Shown here: positions 62,230-64,000 of the stretch, piece after piece | Numbering within the stretch: position 1 is the stretch's first letter | Layout of the letters: every line of letters starts with the position of its first letter | Origin: Treponema sp. | Lineage (GTDB): Bacteria > Spirochaetota > Spirochaetia > Treponematales > Treponemataceae | DNA length: 64,000 nucleotides | Assembly (NCBI GenBank): GCA_017940005.1 | Contig: JAGAZO010000017.1 | Span: forward strand, 124,001 to 188,000 | Direction: 5' to 3' | Notes under the pieces: generated by a model | What the model was told of the DNA's origin: nothing | Database searches by the model: none | Seen by the model: only the letters and a program-made list of their open reading frames with translations | Made by a program: the position numbers and the translations under genes

Positions 62230-63205
62230 CTCCGAAAATATCTCGCCATAGATTCATTGCTTTTTCTTGATTATCTTCTTCTATTTCGGCTGAATTGGCT
62301 TCTTTCGCCTTTTCATAATCAATTTTTGCCTTTTCCGAAATGGAAAACTTATCACCATAAGCAAGATTATTTATATCCCCCTGTATATCTTTAATATCAT
62401 AAACAGGATTGAAAATTGCTGTTTGCAAATATTTTAAGGCATCTGCAAATCTAATATCTATAAAATCATCCAGTTCATCTTTTTGTTCACAATATTGAAT
62501 TATCAATGTTTCCATTAAATAGGACATTGGAGTTGTTACTTTCTTTGTTTTTATCCAGCGCTTACATAGTCTTACAAGTTCAACTGCTTTTCCTCCATGA
62601 TTTTTATTTATCTCAAGAACATATTCCCTGTCTCTTTCAGGGTCTGTTTTCATCCAGTTTCCTTTTCCGTTCGGAATCAGATAATATGCACGACCGTCAT
62701 ATTCTCGAACAGTATGAAAGCAAGGAACAATATCAAAATTCCACTCTTTTGATAGTAAATTTAATGTTACGGCCTGCCCATTCTTATGGAGTTCCGAGCG
62801 ACAATAATCTTTTGTTCCAGCAAGTTTCTTTTTAAATGCATTGATTACCTTTGTGCTGTTTAACGTGCCATCTTCATTGGCACAATCTTGTTGCGTTTGA
62901 TTAGAATAACTCGCTGTTATGGCAATATCATTCCATGATACACTGCCATCATAAGTTGCGCCGTCGGCAGATATTCCAATCATCAAATCTATATCATCTA
63001 GTTTTCTACATTTTGTCTTTCGCGCAAATGAGCCGTACTGTATATTAATATCTTTCCATAAATGAAAGAATTCATCATTGTCAAAATCTTGAATATTATC
63101 CAAAAGATTTTTCATGCTGCTCCGTGCATTAGCAACACTATCTTTGTCAAGGTTGACAACATCTTTCATAAATTTGTCAAATGCTGAGTTTACGGTTCTA
63201 ATCAT
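62204..63205 (-). CDS. CD-NTase (cGAS/DncV-like nucleotidyltransferase), CBASS
   Basis: 333 residues. The polymerase-beta motif is YGSFARKTKCRKLDDIDLMI (GS, then DxD-like DDID) near residues 54–75, and a third Asp lies in WNFDIVPCF near residue 163. The text NGKGNWMKTDPERDREYVLE and CKRWIK is typical of SMODS-type CD-NTases, which make cyclic di- or oligonucleotides on phage infection. The downstream S-4TM gene overlaps, so the two form a compact CBASS. No Cap2/Cap3 ancillary genes are present. No clear ribosome binding site precedes the ATG. Confidence 0.85.
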   Translation of the reverse strand: MIRTVNSAFDKFMKDVVNLDKDSVANARSSMKNLLDNIQDFDNDEFFHLWKDINIQYGSFARKTKCRKLDDIDLMIGISADGATYDGSVSWNDIAITASYSNQTQQDCANEDGTLNSTKVINAFKKKLAGTKDYCRSELHKNGQAVTLNLLSKEWNFDIVPCFHTVREYDGRAYYLIPNGKGNWMKTDPERDREYVLEINKNHGGKAVELVRLCKRWIKTKKVTTPMSYLMETLIIQYCEQKDELDDFIDIRFADALKYLQTAIFNPVYDIKDIQGDINNLAYGDKFSISEKAKIDYEKAKEANSAEIEEDNQEKAMNLWRDIFGDEFPKYGS

Positions 63206-63252
63206 TTTTAAAAATCACATTACCTCTTCTGCTAATCAATTTATATCATATT

Positions 63253-64000
63253 CTACTTAAGAAATATAATCGGCTCCCCTCTTTTATATTCCTTGTCGCT
63301 CGCCATTCCCAGCAGTTTCGGCAGATACTTCGGACTGCATCCGTCCCCCGGCCTGATGGAGCGCACGTTCTCTTCCGTAAAAACCTCGCCTTTCTTGATG
63401 TCTTTCACCGCAAAGAGCGAGCGGGCAAATTTACGGTTCTTTCGCATCTTGTCCGAAAGCTCATAGCTCACGGAGCCAAGACATTCCTCCGTCTCGCGCA
63501 CGCGCCTTACCATCTCGGCAAACTCATCTTTTGTCATGGAGAACGCCGCATCCGGTCCGCCAATGGAGCGGTCGATGATAAAGTGCTTCTCTATGACCTG
63601 CGCCCCAAGCGCGACCGCCGTACATGCCGCGACATTTCCTGTCGAATGGTCGCTCAATCCGACCCTGCAGCCAAAGCGTTTCTTCATATCAGGAATCGTA
63701 AGCAGGTTCGCCTCGTTTAGGGGCGCGGGATAGGAGGACGTGCATTTGAGCAAGGTGATGTTATCATTCCCCGCCCTGCGGCAGACATCCACCGCGTCCT
63801 CTATCTCCCCCAGCGTGGCAATTACCGTGGACAGTATCATCGGTCTGCCCTTGCTCGCGGCATATTCAATCAGCGGAACATCAACCAGCTCAAAGGATGC
63901 GATTTTGATAATCGGGTTGCCCAGCCCCTCCAAGAAGTCAACGGCGGTTTTATCGAACGGAGTGGAAAACAGCGGGATGCCGAGTTCCTTTGCATAATCG
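63253..64000 (-). CDS. Pseudaminic acid synthase-like (PseI/NeuB family), C-terminal part
   Basis: The gene enters from the right edge (reading DYAKELGIPLFSTPFDKTAV) and ends at 63253. LLKCTSSYPAPLNEANL, VGLSDHSTGN, VIEKHFIIDRSIGGPDAAFS and the C-terminal antifreeze-like domain (SLFAVKDIKKGEVFTEENV) mark the NeuB family; LKCTSxYPAP with GGPDAAFS favours PseI over sialic acid synthase. It condenses phosphoenolpyruvate with a 6-carbon amino sugar to a nine-carbon nonulosonate. It is less AT-rich than the CBASS genes beside it. Confidence 0.88.
   Translation of the reverse strand, partial: DYAKELGIPLFSTPFDKTAVDFLEGLGNPIIKIASFELVDVPLIEYAASKGRPMILSTVIATLGEIEDAVDVCRRAGNDNITLLKCTSSYPAPLNEANLLTIPDMKKRFGCRVGLSDHSTGNVAACTAVALGAQVIEKHFIIDRSIGGPDAAFSMTKDEFAEMVRRVRETEECLGSVSYELSDKMRKNRKFARSLFAVKDIKKGEVFTEENVRSIRPGDGCSPKYLPKLLGMASDKEYKRGEPIIFLK

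Overview
The window looks like a chromosomal segment of a host-associated spirochete of the genus Treponema. I infer this from the gene order rplU–prp–rpmA–obgE–nadD, the pgk/tpiA/secG neighbourhood, a spirochete-type gap, rubrerythrin, and many small exported proteins and lipoproteins with short signal peptides. The species cannot be named from the sequence alone. There are no rRNA or tRNA genes, no CRISPR array and no classical insertion sequence that I can support.

Bases 1–36,300 are mostly housekeeping genes, nearly all on the minus strand. They comprise the ribosomal operon (1–2,350), a heterodimeric ABC exporter (9,213–12,869), HtrA, Map, a J-domain protein, SecG, TpiA, a chemotaxis receptor and Pgk (14,806–23,364), a large membrane-anchored propeller protein with a lipoprotein partner (23,586–27,322), Gap, rubrerythrin and QueH (28,143–30,650), a PFL-family protein, a GNAT protein and GatCA (31,684–36,265). 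Accessory material is embedded in this half. One block (2,826–8,856) encodes exported proteins: two barrel-like proteins, a papain-like cysteine peptidase lipoprotein with three small exported partners, and a membrane-bound LuxR-type regulator. It contains duplicated promoters with 58-bp palindromes. A second accessory gene, an Rpn/PD-(D/E)XK nuclease (12,980–13,789), sits between two 36-bp direct repeats. At least seven genes have a -10 box only 6–7 nt from the start codon, so they probably make leaderless mRNAs.

From about 36,600 the DNA becomes visibly AT-rich and holds one long minus-strand surface-glycan cluster. It encodes the complete GDP-D-glycero-D-manno-heptose route (GmhA, HddA and a fused HddC–GmhB), UDP-galactopyranose mutase, several glycosyltransferases, an EpsG-like polymerase, a Wzx flippase, and a CDP-3,6-dideoxyhexose route (RfbF, RfbG, RfbH, two RmlC-type epimerases and SDR reductases). 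The start of a pseudaminic-acid-type synthase gene lies at the right edge. Many genes are joined by ATGA or TAATG overlaps. Three poly-G tracts (10, 8 and 10) lie in coding sequence; one has split an acetyltransferase and another sits just before a TAATG junction, as expected for phase variation. Several genes are broken.

Within the glycan operon, between the flippase and the nonulosonate synthase, lies a CBASS-like defence module: a CD-NTase, an S-4TM-type membrane effector, and a third membrane protein with an SH3-like tail that is translationally coupled to the flippase. The best candidates for undescribed biology are this embedded CBASS with its third gene, the palindrome/LuxR/peptidase locus, a candidate small RNA at 23,504–23,590 whose terminator loop is an anti-Shine–Dalgarno sequence, and the poly-G switches in glycan genes.
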